From positions 806,001 through 870,000 of the forward strand of contig NZ_JAMBOE010000001.1 of NCBI RefSeq assembly GCF_023715465.1: a stretch of 64,000 nt of DNA. Direction: 5' to 3'. This DNA comes from Paenibacillus macerans (GTDB taxonomy: Bacteria > Bacillota > Bacilli > Paenibacillales > Paenibacillaceae). The position numbers and the translations under genes were made by a program. This document shows, in pieces, positions 46,687 through 55,867 of this stretch. The notes under the pieces were generated by a model. That model had not been told where the DNA came from, did not search any database, and saw nothing but the letters and a program-made list of their open reading frames with translations. Each line of letters starts with the position of its first letter. Positions within the stretch are counted from its first letter, which is position 1.

Positions 46687-47589
46687 TTAAGCGTCCTGGT
46701 GGAAGCCGAGATCCCGCAGGATTCGCTCCTGGTTGCGCCAGTCTTTTTTGACTTTCACCCACAGCTCCAGAAAAATTTTCGAACCCAGCAAATTTTCGAT
46801 ATCCTTACGGGCAAGCTTGCCGACTTCCTTTAGCAAGGCCCCCTGTTTGCCGATGATTATCCCCTTTTGCGAATCGCGCTCAACGAAAATGACGGCGGAG
46901 ATATAGACGACTCCGTTCTCCTGCACGCGCATATCTTCGATCGTCACCGCGATCGAGTGCGGAACTTCCTCACGCGTGAGGTGCAAAATTTTCTCGCGGA
47001 TCAGTTCGGCGCACACAAATTGCTCCGGATGGTCGGTCACCTGATCCTCCGGGTAATATTGCGGCCCCTCAGGCAAATATTTGCCGATTTGCTCAATCAG
47101 CGTGTTTACGTTGTTACCGAGCTTGGCCGAAATCGGCACGATTTCCGCAAACTCGTACAGCTTGCGGTATTCCTCCATGATCGGCAGCAGCTGTTCCGGC
47201 TCGACGCGGTCGATTTTGTTCAGCACTAGAATGACCGGTGTACCAACGCCCTTCAGCCGTTCAATGATAAACCGGTCGCCGCCGCCCAAACCTTCCGCGA
47301 CGTCGACGAGAAACAGCACCGCTTCCACCTCTCCCAGCGTGTTCAGCGCCGTCGTGTTCATGTAGTCGCCAAGCTTCGACTGGCGTTTATGGATGCCGGG
47401 GGTATCCAAAAAGACGATCTGCATCGCTTCCGAGGTATACACCCCATGAATTTTGTTCCGCGTCGTCTGCGGTTTATCGGACATAATGGCGATTTTTTGG
47501 CCGATAATATGGTTCATCAGCGTCGATTTGCCGACGTTTGGCCGTCCGACGATCGCCACGAAGCCGGATTTGAATTTCGCTTTTGACAT
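46687..47589 (-). CDS. era: GTPase Era
   Basis: Essential GTPase, 300 aa, that binds the 3' end of 16S rRNA in 30S maturation. G1 is [13 protein letters not shown]2 KPQTTRN, G3 [14 protein letters not shown]4 LNKIDRV, plus the KH domain with the family sequence [24 protein letters not shown]. Stop is 36 bp or more from cdd's end on the other side; same operon as recO. Confidence 0.97.
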   Translation of the reverse strand: MSKAKFKSGFVAIVGRPNVGKSTLMNHIIGQKIAIMSDKPQTTRNKIHGVYTSEAMQIVFLDTPGIHKRQSKLGDYMNTTALNTLGEVEAVLFLVDVAEGLGGGDRFIIERLKGVGTPVILVLNKIDRVEPEQLLPIMEEYRKLYEFAEIVPISAKLGNNVNTLIEQIGKYLPEGPQYYPEDQVTDHPEQFVCAELIREKILHLTREEVPHSIAVTIEDMRVQENGVVYISAVIFVERDSQKGIIIGKQGALLKEVGKLARKDIENLLGSKIFLELWVKVKKDWRNQERILRDLGFHQDA

Positions 47590-47625
47590 AAGTCGTTTGT
47601 TCCTTTCGTGTAGTGACTTGGCGGA

Positions 47626-48045
47626 TTATTTGCCGGACTCCTCCAGATGGGAAGGAGCAAAGGCGTACGGAAGCAGTTCACGAACCGTCGTATGACGGAC
47701 GCCGCCCCGCAGGTTGCCGAGAATGACCGGCATATCCGGGCCGCACAGCTCGAGCATCACCTGGCGGCAAACGCCGCAGGGAGCAACGGGATCGTCCGTG
47801 TCCGCGACAACGGCGATCGCCTGAAAGCTGCCGGGACGGTGTCCGTCGGCAATAGCGCGAAACAAGGCCGTACGCTCGGCGCAGTTCGTCGGGGTGTAGG
47901 CGGCGTTTTCGACGTTGCAGCCGCGGTGCACCTGTCCGTGCTCATCCAACAAGGCAGCGCCTACGCCAAAACCCGAATATGGAATATAAGCCGCTTTACG
48001 GGCCTCTATAGCTTCTTGAAGCAGTTTGTTATAATCCATAAACAT
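47626..48045 (-). CDS. cdd: Cytidine deaminase
   Basis: Homotetrameric zinc enzyme, 139 aa, deaminating cytidine and deoxycytidine for pyrimidine salvage. Zinc and catalytic residues are in GCNVENAAYTPTNCAERTALF (Cys and Glu) and PCGVCRQVMLEL (two Cys), typical of the short form. ATG 48045 is after AAGGAG; the next in-frame ATG (48039) is also possible. Confidence 0.95.
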   Translation of the reverse strand: MFMDYNKLLQEAIEARKAAYIPYSGFGVGAALLDEHGQVHRGCNVENAAYTPTNCAERTALFRAIADGHRPGSFQAIAVVADTDDPVAPCGVCRQVMLELCGPDMPVILGNLRGGVRHTTVRELLPYAFAPSHLEESGK

Positions 48046-48299
48046 ATCATCTCCTTAAATGACCAAGATAACAAGGCTCAAAACCAAAAACGGCGCTTGA
48101 CAAAGCAATCAGGCGTACCTCTTCGTCTAACCTGTTCATCCTTCCAGTGCGATGGTACTTGGACCGAAGGGCCCAACGCAAGTGGGATGCCGCTGAATAT
48201 CAAGCAGGAGTCCGCCGATAAGTCGGCGGCGCTATTTGGTATTGCACCGAGAACAACCCACAAAAACCAAGCTGCCCGAGAAACTCCAGCGAAAAACAT

Positions 48300-48520
48300 A
48301 AAGGCAAAATAAGGCGTTATTTCAGCGATACCCGTCCATTTGTGAGAAATAGAGGACATTTAAGTCGCTATTTACTCAAATCGCAAGGAAATACCCGCGT
48401 TTTGGATCATTCATAGGTAAATAAGGACAAAAAATACCGCTAATGGGGATCAATATGCTAGGACTCCGGATAATAAGAACACAAAGTTCCGCTATTTTGA
48501 AGGCGGAGGGTTCGTTGTTC
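48300..48520 (+). repeat. Dispersed intergenic repeat family A, copy 2
   Basis: Aligns with the minus strand of 4930-5180: GTGAGAAATAGAGG, AAGTCGCTATTT, CCGCTAATGGGGATC, CTCCGGATAATAAG, TTCCGCTATTTT. Gap 48046-48555 otherwise shows no gene that I trust. Confidence 0.7.
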
Positions 48521-48555
48521 CAGTTGCCGGCTGTCATGCACCGATTTCTAGGGTT

Positions 48556-48936
48556 TCAGCCGAATAAAGCATGAAGCCAAGCCATAACCGGCCGGTAGAA
48601 AATCAAGACTCCAATCACGGCGGCAAAAAACGCCGCAGCCAGCACTGCCCCGGCAGCGGCATCCTTAGCCAGTTTGGCGAGAGGATGCCGCTCCGGGGTG
48701 ATAAGATCAACCGCCGCTTCAATCGCTGTGTTCACCAGCTCGAGAGATATCACCAAAGCGATCGTCAGCAGCAGGACAGCAATATCGCGGGGCGGGAGTG
48801 CAAAATAAAAGGAAGCCGCAATCACGAGGGCGGCGGCAAAACAATGAAAACGCAAGTTTCGCTGCGTCTTCAGCGAAGCCGCAATCCCTTCCAGCGCGTA
48901 CCGGAACGAAGCGGTCCACCTGGCTTTGGGCTTCAT
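48556..48936 (-). CDS. dgkA: Diacylglycerol/undecaprenol kinase (DgkA family)
   Basis: Small three-helix membrane kinase, 126 aa. In Gram-positives it phosphorylates undecaprenol to recycle the wall-lipid carrier. The motif ISLELVNTAIEAAVDLITPE with acidic metal ligands is present, as is the amphipathic start FRYALEGIAASLKTQRNLRFH. Its ATG overlaps the ybeY stop by 1 nt. Confidence 0.92.
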   Translation of the reverse strand: MKPKARWTASFRYALEGIAASLKTQRNLRFHCFAAALVIAASFYFALPPRDIAVLLLTIALVISLELVNTAIEAAVDLITPERHPLAKLAKDAAAGAVLAAAFFAAVIGVLIFYRPVMAWLHALFG

Positions 48937-49433
48937 CAGCGCGTCAGCCCCACCTTGGCCAACGCCGCTTCCTGTTTGCCCATCATTTCCGCTTCGCTCG
49001 CTGCGTCCTGATGATCGTAGCCGAGCAAATGCAAAAACCCGTGGACAAACAAAAAGCCGATCTCGCGTTCGATGGAATGCCTGTATTCTTCGCTTTGCAC
49101 CTTGGCCTTTTCGACGGAAATAATGATGTCGCCGAGCACATCGGCCAAATCGTCCAGCTCTTCGTCTTCTTCAAGCTCATAAACGATTTCAAGCTCCTCG
49201 TCCAGCGACTCGTTCATCGCAAACGACAGGACGTCGGTCGGGCGGTCGATCCCGCGGTAATCCCGGTTCAGCTCATGGATGGCGGCATCGTCCACGAACG
49301 TCAAAGCGACTTCCCCTTCGGTAATGCCCTCGGCTTCCCCGGCGATCTGCAGCGCCCGATCAAGCAAATCGATCAGGTCCTGGCTGATCTCCATTTTATC
49401 TTGCTCATTGCTCCAAGCCAGTTGTAGGCCCAT
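48936..49433 (-). CDS. ybeY: Endoribonuclease YbeY
   Basis: Metal-dependent rRNA maturation enzyme, 165 aa. The zinc site HGFLHLLGYDH is H-x3-H-x5-H. It also shows ELNRDYRGIDRPTDVLSFAM and LGDIIISVEKA. Frame overlaps pgpH by 29 bp at its start and dgkA by 1 nt at its end, a tightly packed operon. Confidence 0.95.
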   Translation of the reverse strand: MGLQLAWSNEQDKMEISQDLIDLLDRALQIAGEAEGITEGEVALTFVDDAAIHELNRDYRGIDRPTDVLSFAMNESLDEELEIVYELEEDEELDDLADVLGDIIISVEKAKVQSEEYRHSIEREIGFLFVHGFLHLLGYDHQDAASEAEMMGKQEAALAKVGLTR

Positions 49434-51705
49434 TTACGCCCTGCCCCCTGTCTTTCTCTTCATTCTGTTTGTTTTCCTGGCTTTTCTTGATCTCCTCCGG
49501 ATATTCGATCCGGGAGTGGAAGATCCCCATGACGGTTTCCTTCAGCGTCTGGGCGATGATATCCAGCTCACGCAGCGTCAAATCGCATTCGTTAAACTGG
49601 TGATCGTCAAGCCGGCTTTTGATGATTTTTTCGATCATCGATTCGACCTGCTCTACCGTTGGCTTGCGCAGCGAACGCACGGCCGCCTCCACGCTGTCGG
49701 CGATGCCGACGACGGCCGCCTCCTTGGACTGGGCTTTGGGCCCCGGATAGCGGAAATCCTCTTCGGTGAAGTCGGGATCTACCCCCTGCTCTTCAGCCAG
49801 GCGCAGCGCCTTGTGATAAAAATAATGCAAAAAGGTCGTTCCGTGATGCTGCTCCGCGATATCGCGAATCGGCTTCGGGATTTTATATTCCTTCTGCATT
49901 TCCGCGCCGTCCCGGGCATGGGCGATAATGATCGATTTGCTCAGCTTCGGATCGATGAAATCATGCGGATTTTCCATATTGTTCTGGTTCTCGATAAAAT
50001 AACTCGGCCGTTTCGTCTTGCCGATATCATGGTAATACGAACCGACCCGGCAGAGCAGCCCGTTGGCTCCAATCGCCTCCGCGGCCGCTTCCGACAGGTT
50101 GCCGACCATAACGCTGTGGTGATACGTTCCCGGCGTTTCCGTCAACAGCTTTCGCAGCAACGGATGGTTCGGGTTGGACAGCTCCACCAGCTTCAGCGCG
50201 GACAAAATGCCGAAAGTCACCTCGAAAAACGGCATCAGGCCGATCACAAGGATCGTCGTCAACAGGCCCCCCGCCACGGCAAAACCTAAATCGTACAGTG
50301 TGCTGGTTTGCGTCCAGTCATTGTTGCCAAGCAAGGTCAGCGAAAAGACGGCAAATGAACCAAACAGGCAAATCATGATTCCTGCCTTAAGCAGCGTCGA
50401 CCGCTGGCTGGCCCGATGAATGGTGAATATCGAAGCAAAGGAGATGACAAGGGCGAAAAAGCCAAACTTAAAATCAAAAATCTCCCCTTGATGCACATTC
50501 AAAATGATGCTTGCCAATACGCCGAACAGGATGGAGCAAATATAAGCCAGCGGCACTTCGAGCAGCAGCGTGATCAGCATCGCCCCCGTCGCGATCGGCG
50601 CCAAATAGCCGATGTACGGATGCTGCTCGTCTTGCAGAAGGTTGATGACATGCATCGAAACGATCGCAATCAAAATAATCATCAGCAGCATAACAAATTG
50701 GGCGTTATTGTATTTAAACCGGCCGGCTCCTTCCGAATGGCGGATATACATAATAAGTCCCGTCGCCATCAGCAAGGACAGCAAAATCAAGCCAAACTGA
50801 GGGGAATAGTCGACCTCGTTCTTCAGCAACCCGTTTTTCTCCAACAGGGTGTACATTTCCTCGGTGATTTTTTCGCCCTTTTTAACGAGGACATCCCCTT
50901 GCTTGATATAGACGGTAGGCGTATTTTCGCGTGCTTCGACCTTGGCCGCCTTCGTCGCTTCCTCGTCGTAAAACTTGTTGGCCGTAATCGACAAACGCGC
51001 CAATTCCTGCACGACTTCACGGGAAGTCCGCTTGCTCAGGGAACTCGTGCTGACCATTTCCGCCACCTTGGTTCGGGCCGTCTGGGCGTCCACGATCGGA
51101 TCCGCGGTCAAACGGGCCACGATGTCGGCCGCAACCCGCTTCATTTCGTTGATGTCTTCGGCGGTCAATCGCGGAATTTTGATGAACGTTTCCTCGGAAA
51201 TATGGTACTGCTGTTCATCGATCCGCTGGGTGACTTCCTCAAACAAGGTCGGCGAATAAGCGCTGTTGTTCCGGTTGTTCATAATAAAAGTTTGAACGTA
51301 GTCCTTAACACGCTGCGGCAGCTCTTCGCGGTAAATTTTGATTTTGTCGTCCTCGGACACCTGGTCGTCCTGATTAAGCCGGAAAATCCGGTCCAGCAGC
51401 TGGCCAACCAGCGCTTCATTGCGGAGCGGAAGGATCGTATATACTTGTCCAACCTTCTCGGCCGCATCCTCCTGGGCTTTCAGCGTCGCTTTGGTGTCCG
51501 GGATGTCCATCGGCGCCATGATCTCTTTGTCGCTGGGCATCCCCACGGCGATATCGTAGGTTTCGGGCAGCAGTTTGGGCGCCATGCCGGCATACAGCAT
51601 AACAACAAGCACCGCATATAACAAATAACGCACCGTTGTGCTATGTTTCCATCCCGCAAAGGTGGATTGAAACGCGCTTTTATTTTGCTGATCGTTATTC
51701 GTCAT
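49405..51705 (-). CDS. pgpH: 7TM-HD family phosphodiesterase PgpH (YqfF)
   Basis: Membrane enzyme, 766 aa, which in related bacteria breaks down cyclic di-AMP. An N-terminal membrane segment is followed by an outer domain (about 50-300), seven membrane segments (about 320-500) and a cytoplasmic HD domain with HHSVMVGNLSEAAAEAIGAN, YYHDIGKTKRP, IIAHARDGAE and EQHHGT. An acidic/Gln-rich tail ends the protein. It lies 18 bp after phoH. Confidence 0.93.
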   Translation of the reverse strand: MTNNDQQNKSAFQSTFAGWKHSTTVRYLLYAVLVVMLYAGMAPKLLPETYDIAVGMPSDKEIMAPMDIPDTKATLKAQEDAAEKVGQVYTILPLRNEALVGQLLDRIFRLNQDDQVSEDDKIKIYREELPQRVKDYVQTFIMNNRNNSAYSPTLFEEVTQRIDEQQYHISEETFIKIPRLTAEDINEMKRVAADIVARLTADPIVDAQTARTKVAEMVSTSSLSKRTSREVVQELARLSITANKFYDEEATKAAKVEARENTPTVYIKQGDVLVKKGEKITEEMYTLLEKNGLLKNEVDYSPQFGLILLSLLMATGLIMYIRHSEGAGRFKYNNAQFVMLLMIILIAIVSMHVINLLQDEQHPYIGYLAPIATGAMLITLLLEVPLAYICSILFGVLASIILNVHQGEIFDFKFGFFALVISFASIFTIHRASQRSTLLKAGIMICLFGSFAVFSLTLLGNNDWTQTSTLYDLGFAVAGGLLTTILVIGLMPFFEVTFGILSALKLVELSNPNHPLLRKLLTETPGTYHHSVMVGNLSEAAAEAIGANGLLCRVGSYYHDIGKTKRPSYFIENQNNMENPHDFIDPKLSKSIIIAHARDGAEMQKEYKIPKPIRDIAEQHHGTTFLHYFYHKALRLAEEQGVDPDFTEEDFRYPGPKAQSKEAAVVGIADSVEAAVRSLRKPTVEQVESMIEKIIKSRLDDHQFNECDLTLRELDIIAQTLKETVMGIFHSRIEYPEEIKKSQENKQNEEKDRGQGVNGPTTGLEQ

Positions 51706-51722
51706 AAAGACAGCCCTCCTGC

Positions 51723-52694
51723 TTACCCTTGATTTTCAGCAGCACGGTCATATGCAACAATAATTTTCTGTACCAGCGAATGGCGGACAACGTCCGATTC
51801 GGCAAAGTATACGAAGCCGATCTCCTCAATGCCGCTTAAAATCGCTTTGGCTTCCACCAGCCCGGACTTTTTGCCCTTGGGCAAGTCGATCTGCGTAACG
51901 TCTCCGGTAATGACCATCTTGGAGCCGAAGCCGAGCCGGGTCAGGAACATCTTCATTTGTTCCGGTGTTGTATTTTGAGCCTCGTCCAAAATAATAAACG
52001 AATCGTCCAATGTCCGGCCGCGCATATACGCCAACGGCGCAATCTCGATCAGGCCGCGCTCCAGCGCTTTGGCCGTTTGCTCCGGCCCCATCACATCATA
52101 GAGCGCATCGTAGAGCGGGCGCAGGTAAGGATCGACCTTCTCCTGCAGGTCGCCCGGCAAAAAGCCCAGGCTCTCTCCAGCTTCGACCGCGGGCCGGGTT
52201 AAAATGATCCGTTTGACCGTTCCTTCCTTCAGCGCCGCGATCGCCAGCACGACGGCAAGATACGTTTTTCCCGTACCGGCCGGACCGATCCCAAACACGA
52301 TGTCCCGTTTCTTGATCGTCGTGACGTAATGCTTCTGTCCGATCGTTTTGACGCGGATCGGTTTACCCCGGTAAGTGACCGCTATTTCCCCTTTATATAG
52401 ATCAAGCAGTTGATCCGCCCGGAAATCCTTGGCGAGTTCGATCGCATAAAGCACGTCCCTTTCGGTCAACACGTACCCGTTGCGAATCAGTTCAAGCAAC
52501 ACCTCAAACAACTGCTCCACTTTCTCCGCCTCATGCTGTTCGCCGCGGATCGTAATTTCCGATTCGCGCAAAACGATGCCTGCGCGCAAATGCTCTTCGA
52601 TTAATTTCAGGAACGCGTCTTGGGGTCCAAATAAAGCAAGTCCTTCCCCCGCGCTCTGAAGCGGTAACTTGATGCTCACCAGTTGTTCAGACAA
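51723..52694 (-). CDS. phoH: PhoH-like ATPase
   Basis: Cytoplasmic ATPase, 323 aa, genetically linked to YbeY and thought to be an RNA helicase-like factor. N-terminal KH-like part (about 15-80) and the PhoH domain: [93 protein letters not shown]. It starts only 6 bp after yqfD. Confidence 0.94.
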   Translation of the reverse strand: MSEQLVSIKLPLQSAGEGLALFGPQDAFLKLIEEHLRAGIVLRESEITIRGEQHEAEKVEQLFEVLLELIRNGYVLTERDVLYAIELAKDFRADQLLDLYKGEIAVTYRGKPIRVKTIGQKHYVTTIKKRDIVFGIGPAGTGKTYLAVVLAIAALKEGTVKRIILTRPAVEAGESLGFLPGDLQEKVDPYLRPLYDALYDVMGPEQTAKALERGLIEIAPLAYMRGRTLDDSFIILDEAQNTTPEQMKMFLTRLGFGSKMVITGDVTQIDLPKGKKSGLVEAKAILSGIEEIGFVYFAESDVVRHSLVQKIIVAYDRAAENQG

Positions 52695-52700
52695 ATAGCC

Positions 52701-53882
52701 TCATTCTCCTTGATCTTGTACTATCGGAAGTTCTTCCGCAATGTTTTGCTCTACTTCAAAATGCACTTTCATATAAACTTTACCATTGTCTGTGTTCTCA
52801 TGCAAAATTTTTTGATTCATAATGACGCTGTCCACCCCATATTTGGCCAAAATATCCCGTTTTGCCCGCTCGATCCCCTCCTGCTTGGCCTGCTCCGCGG
52901 TCCGTTTCCATTCCATGTCCGTCGTTTCCAGCACCTTTTCGGTCATCCAGCCGATCGGCAGCTTGAAGCTCCTCCAACTGAGCGGATCAAGCTCGGTTAT
53001 CGTCTCCGATTGCCGGAATGAAATTTTGCCGTAACCGGTGAGTTGGATCGCCGTATTTCCGAAATACAAGTAACCGCGCTGCTTTCTTTCCCCGGTGTAC
53101 ACCTTCTGTTTATGCAAAAACGGAACCTCAATCTTGTATTCATGCCACACGATGCCGCGCACCACACCTTTGGAGACGACGGCCTTTCCTCCTTGAAAAC
53201 CGGATACGAGCACCTGTCCTTTTTTGACCCGGTCGTTTTTGCTCACTTCCGGCTGGCCTTTTTCCGCGTAAATATGGGAAACGACCGCATCGCTTTTGCT
53301 AACGAGATGGCGCGGGCTGAGCAGCGCTTCTTCCTTCGGCTTGGTCGCCTCCACCACCTGAATCATGATCCGCGTGCCGGTTCGGGAGACACCGACCCAG
53401 GATGTCCCCGGAAGCTTGCGCGTCAACTCCGCCGACAGCTTGTCCTGTTTGGGCAGACGAAAAATCCACTGAAACGGATAAAGCCCTTCCTGTTTGGCGG
53501 CGGCAAGCACGTCTTCGGTGGCGATTTTTTCGTTGCCTTGAACCTCAATATCCCATACCAGCGAGGATAAACAGAAGATCGCCGCGATAAAAAAGGCAAA
53601 GCCGGCGATAAACATTTTTCTTTTCCACATCCGCGTCAAAATAAAAGGCAGCCCTGACCGTCCTTTGACCGTGATCCGGCAGCCTGTCCTTTTTAAAAAG
53701 GGACGCAAGCGAAAAAAATCGGAAAGCCCCACTTTCATTTCCATTTGCCCTTCAGGCAAGGGCAATACGTCCCAGACTTCGATGCCTTCCCTGGCCAGCT
53801 CGTTGACGAGCTGTTCGGTCTTTCCCCTGCGAACCAGGATGGTGACCACGCCGCGCAGTTTGGTGATAGCCGGTGATTTCAC
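52701..53882 (-). CDS. yqfD: Sporulation protein YqfD
   Basis: Membrane protein, 393 aa, made in the mother cell under sigma-E and needed for normal sporulation in Bacillus. It has an N-terminal soluble part, one membrane segment (about 91-110) followed by the outer stretch WDIEVQGNEKI, and a C-terminal region with PTKPKEEALLSPRHLVSKSDAVV-like motif (TKPKEEALLSPRHLV) and GIVWHEYKIEVP. It pairs with yqfC 3 bp upstream. Confidence 0.9.
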   Translation of the reverse strand: MKSPAITKLRGVVTILVRRGKTEQLVNELAREGIEVWDVLPLPEGQMEMKVGLSDFFRLRPFLKRTGCRITVKGRSGLPFILTRMWKRKMFIAGFAFFIAAIFCLSSLVWDIEVQGNEKIATEDVLAAAKQEGLYPFQWIFRLPKQDKLSAELTRKLPGTSWVGVSRTGTRIMIQVVEATKPKEEALLSPRHLVSKSDAVVSHIYAEKGQPEVSKNDRVKKGQVLVSGFQGGKAVVSKGVVRGIVWHEYKIEVPFLHKQKVYTGERKQRGYLYFGNTAIQLTGYGKISFRQSETITELDPLSWRSFKLPIGWMTEKVLETTDMEWKRTAEQAKQEGIERAKRDILAKYGVDSVIMNQKILHENTDNGKVYMKVHFEVEQNIAEELPIVQDQGE

Positions 53883-53885
53883 ATT

Positions 53886-54173
53886 TCACTCCTCCATTCC
53901 TCGATATTTAATGCCGAATATTCGGCCCTCAATAACCACTTCCTCGGGCATGATCGCTTTGATGACCAGTTCCTTACCCTCTACCTCCAAAGAGCCTTGG
54001 CTTAGCGCCAAATGCAGCTCCTCGGGAGAAAAGTGGATGACGCCCCGGTGATTCTCTATGTACAACTGCTGACCTCCGATCAAGGTGAGCCTGGGCAAAT
54101 CGTATACAAGGTCGCTGGGCAAGTCGAGCGCATCGACCGTCCATTTGCGGATTTTGCGGACAAACCGGCTCAT
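53886..54173 (-). CDS. yqfC: Sporulation protein YqfC
   Basis: 95-aa protein of the YqfC/YabP-like family (sigma-E regulon in Bacillus). The family body is LPSDLVYDLPRLTLIGGQQLYIENHRGVIHFSPEELHLAL. ATG 54173 is 10 nt after AAGGAGG; the long frame to 54284 would run through a terminator. Confidence 0.85.
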   Translation of the reverse strand: MSRFVRKIRKWTVDALDLPSDLVYDLPRLTLIGGQQLYIENHRGVIHFSPEELHLALSQGSLEVEGKELVIKAIMPEEVVIEGRIFGIKYRGMEE

Positions 54174-54240
54174 ATGAGGCAATCCTCCTTCCCCTACTGT
54201 ACAAATTATGCTGGGGTCCGCGGATTTATGAAAATGGAAA

Positions 54241-54271
54241 AAATCCCGCCCTCGCCAGGAGAACGGGATCA
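54241..54271 (-). terminator. Orphan terminator upstream of yqfC
   Basis: ATCCCG (54243-54248) and CGGGAT (54264-54269) with T-run TTTTTTCC on the minus strand. No gene lies between it and the yqeY terminator, only repeat C. Confidence 0.7.
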
Positions 54272-54278
54272 AATGCAT

Positions 54279-54446
54279 GTTCAAAAAGTCGGCTTTTCAG
54301 CACCGAGAAGGTTGGATGAAGCTAGGGACTGAGTAGCGGAGCGTACGTTTTGGGTACGTGAGCAACGGAAGGCCCGGCTAAATTCAAGATTCGACGCCGA
54401 ATTCGCTTCTTGTTCTGCTTCGTGATCAAAAGTCGACTTTTTGAAC
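54279..54446. repeat. MITE-like repeat family C, copy 2
   Basis: 168 bp with 19-bp terminal inverted repeats: left GTTCAAAAAGTCGGCTTTT (54279-54297), right AAAAGTCGACTTTTTGAAC (54428-54446), one mismatch. Body matches copy 1 at 45380-45542. No transposase or target duplication is clear. Confidence 0.85.
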
Positions 54447-54466
54447 TACCTCTTTATGAAAATGAA

Positions 54467-54506
54467 AAAACACCCTCTACATCAATAGTAACGTAGAAGG
54501 TGTTCG
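54467..54506 (-). terminator. Terminator after yqeY
   Basis: ACACCCTCTAC (54470-54480) with GTAGAAGGTGT (54493-54503); the minus strand ends TTTTTTCATTTTC. Confidence 0.88.
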
Positions 54507-54514
54507 TCTGTGAG

Positions 54515-54958
54515 TTATTGCAAAAGCTGTTGAACCGCCTGGTTTACAAGCTTGCCTTCTGCCCGGCCTTTGACCTTTGGCATAAGCGCGCTCATCACTT
54601 TCCCGATATCGGCTTTCGAAGAAGCACCGGTTTCCTGGATGGTCTGCTGTACAATGACTTTAATTTCTTCTTCGGTTAGCTGTTCGGGAAGATACTCAGC
54701 AAGGATCTCCGCTTCCGCTTTCACTTGTGCGGCAAGATCGTCACGACCCGCTTTTTCAAATTCTTGGAGGGCATCTTTGCGCTGTTTGATTTCACGACTA
54801 AGGATATCAAGCACTTCATTATCGTTCAAAGTTCTTTTCAAATCTATTTCAAGATTTTTCATCGTAGCACGAACCATTCGTATGGTGGAGAGCTTGAACT
54901 TGTCTTGATTCTTCATCGCTTGCTTCATATCTTCGTTCAATCGCTCGCTAAGATTCAT
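54515..54958 (-). CDS. yqeY: GatB/YqeY domain protein
   Basis: 147-aa cytoplasmic protein with the helical YqeY/GatB tail domain thought to touch tRNA. It starts MNLSERLNEDMKQAMKNQDKFKLSTIRMV and has DIGKVMSALMPKVKGRAEGKLVNQAVQQLL. It lies 15 bp after rpsU and shares its operon. Confidence 0.93.
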   Translation of the reverse strand: MNLSERLNEDMKQAMKNQDKFKLSTIRMVRATMKNLEIDLKRTLNDNEVLDILSREIKQRKDALQEFEKAGRDDLAAQVKAEAEILAEYLPEQLTEEEIKVIVQQTIQETGASSKADIGKVMSALMPKVKGRAEGKLVNQAVQQLLQ

Positions 54959-54973
54959 AGCAGTTAAATCCTC

Positions 54974-55147
54974 CTAAAACTTTCTCTTACGAGCAGCCTC
55001 GGACTTTTTCTTGCGCTTTACGCTTGGCTTTTCATAATGCTTACGTTTCTTCACCTCAGCCAATACTCCATCTTTCGCGATGGAACGTTTAAAGCGACGA
55101 AGTGCAGCATCAATTGTCTCGTTTTTGCGAACTTTAGTTTCAGACAC
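54974..55147 (-). CDS. rpsU: Ribosomal protein S21
   Basis: 57-aa small-subunit protein ([20 protein letters not shown]... ending in [13 protein letters not shown]). It starts at GTG 55147 after GGAGGG; the longer frame lacks support. Confidence 0.97.
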   Translation of the reverse strand: MSETKVRKNETIDAALRRFKRSIAKDGVLAEVKKRKHYEKPSVKRKKKSEAARKRKF

Positions 55148-55250
55148 CAGTTTTCCCTCCCTCCGACCAGACCGTCCAAGAGCATAACACGGTTCATCAA
55201 ACTTCATTATAGGGGAAAGTGAAATAGAGTGTCAACCTTCTAAATGGCCC

Positions 55251-55616
55251 TTATAGCGCATGCGAGTCAGAAGATTGTACCAAAGCCCCCAGCTTCGCCC
55301 CGCCGAGCAGATGGTAATGAATATGCTGCACCGCCTGTCCGCTGTCCGGGCCGCAATTATTGATCAAACGGTACCCGCTTTCAGCGACGCCAAGCTGTCT
55401 GGCGACATCCTGGGCGATCCGGTGCATTTCGCCGATCAAAACAAAATCCTCCGGAGCGACCTCGTCCATCGAACCGATATGCTTCTTCGGAATGATCAGC
55501 ACGTGCACAGGCGCGGCCGGCTGAATATCGCGGAATACGAGAAACCGGTCATCCTCGTAAACTTTACCGGACGGAATCGATCCTTCTACGATTTTACAAA
55601 ACAAACAGTTGTCCAT
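55251..55616 (-). CDS. hit: HIT-family nucleotide-binding protein
   Basis: Cytoplasmic 121-aa hydrolase of the histidine triad family, acting on nucleoside phosphoramidates or dinucleotides. Motif HIHYHLLGG (about 98-106) is the H-x-H-x-H triad; start MDNCLFCKIVEGSIPSGKVYED is typical of HINT-like proteins. ATG 55616 follows AGGAGG. It heads the likely hit-rpsU-yqeY group. Confidence 0.93.
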   Translation of the reverse strand: MDNCLFCKIVEGSIPSGKVYEDDRFLVFRDIQPAAPVHVLIIPKKHIGSMDEVAPEDFVLIGEMHRIAQDVARQLGVAESGYRLINNCGPDSGQAVQHIHYHLLGGAKLGALVQSSDSHAL

Positions 55617-55673
55617 CTTGATCCTCCTAATTCGGTTGTCTTTTCCGATAAATCCATCATACCGAAAAAAGGC

Positions 55674-55785
55674 AAAAAAAAGAAGCACCCTGCTGCTCTT
55701 GTAGAGAAGCTGGTCGCACGGACGTATTGGACGGAAAAATAAGTATTTCTCCTCACCAATACGTCCGGCGGGGTGCTTGCAAAGT
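55674..55785 (-). terminator. Branched three-helix RNA ending in a U-tract
   Basis: On the minus strand AAGCACCC (about 55778-55771) closes with GGGTGCTT (about 55690-55683), enclosing GGACGTATTGG (55766-55756) with CCAATACGTCC (55730-55720) and a small GCTTCTCT/AGAGCAGC hairpin (about 55711-55692). Then TTTTTTTT follows. It looks like a complex terminator or a leader RNA before hit. No known riboswitch core is recognised. Confidence 0.6.
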
Positions 55786-55867
55786 GATGTCGGCTTAACT
55801 GTAGTATAACAGCAGATTGATACTGTATCTGTGATTAGTATCACCTAAAAAATGAATTTCCCTTTAC

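Noticed and set aside
48078-48359. 93-codon frame upstream of cdd
   Set aside because: No ribosome site or family match; overlaps repeat A.
50416-51621. 401-codon frame opposite pgpH
   Set aside because: Antisense shadow with biased Gln/Arg composition.
54279-54446. Repeat C as a plain terminator
   Set aside because: The two inverted ends are 130 bp apart with a conserved body and no U-tract after the second arm.
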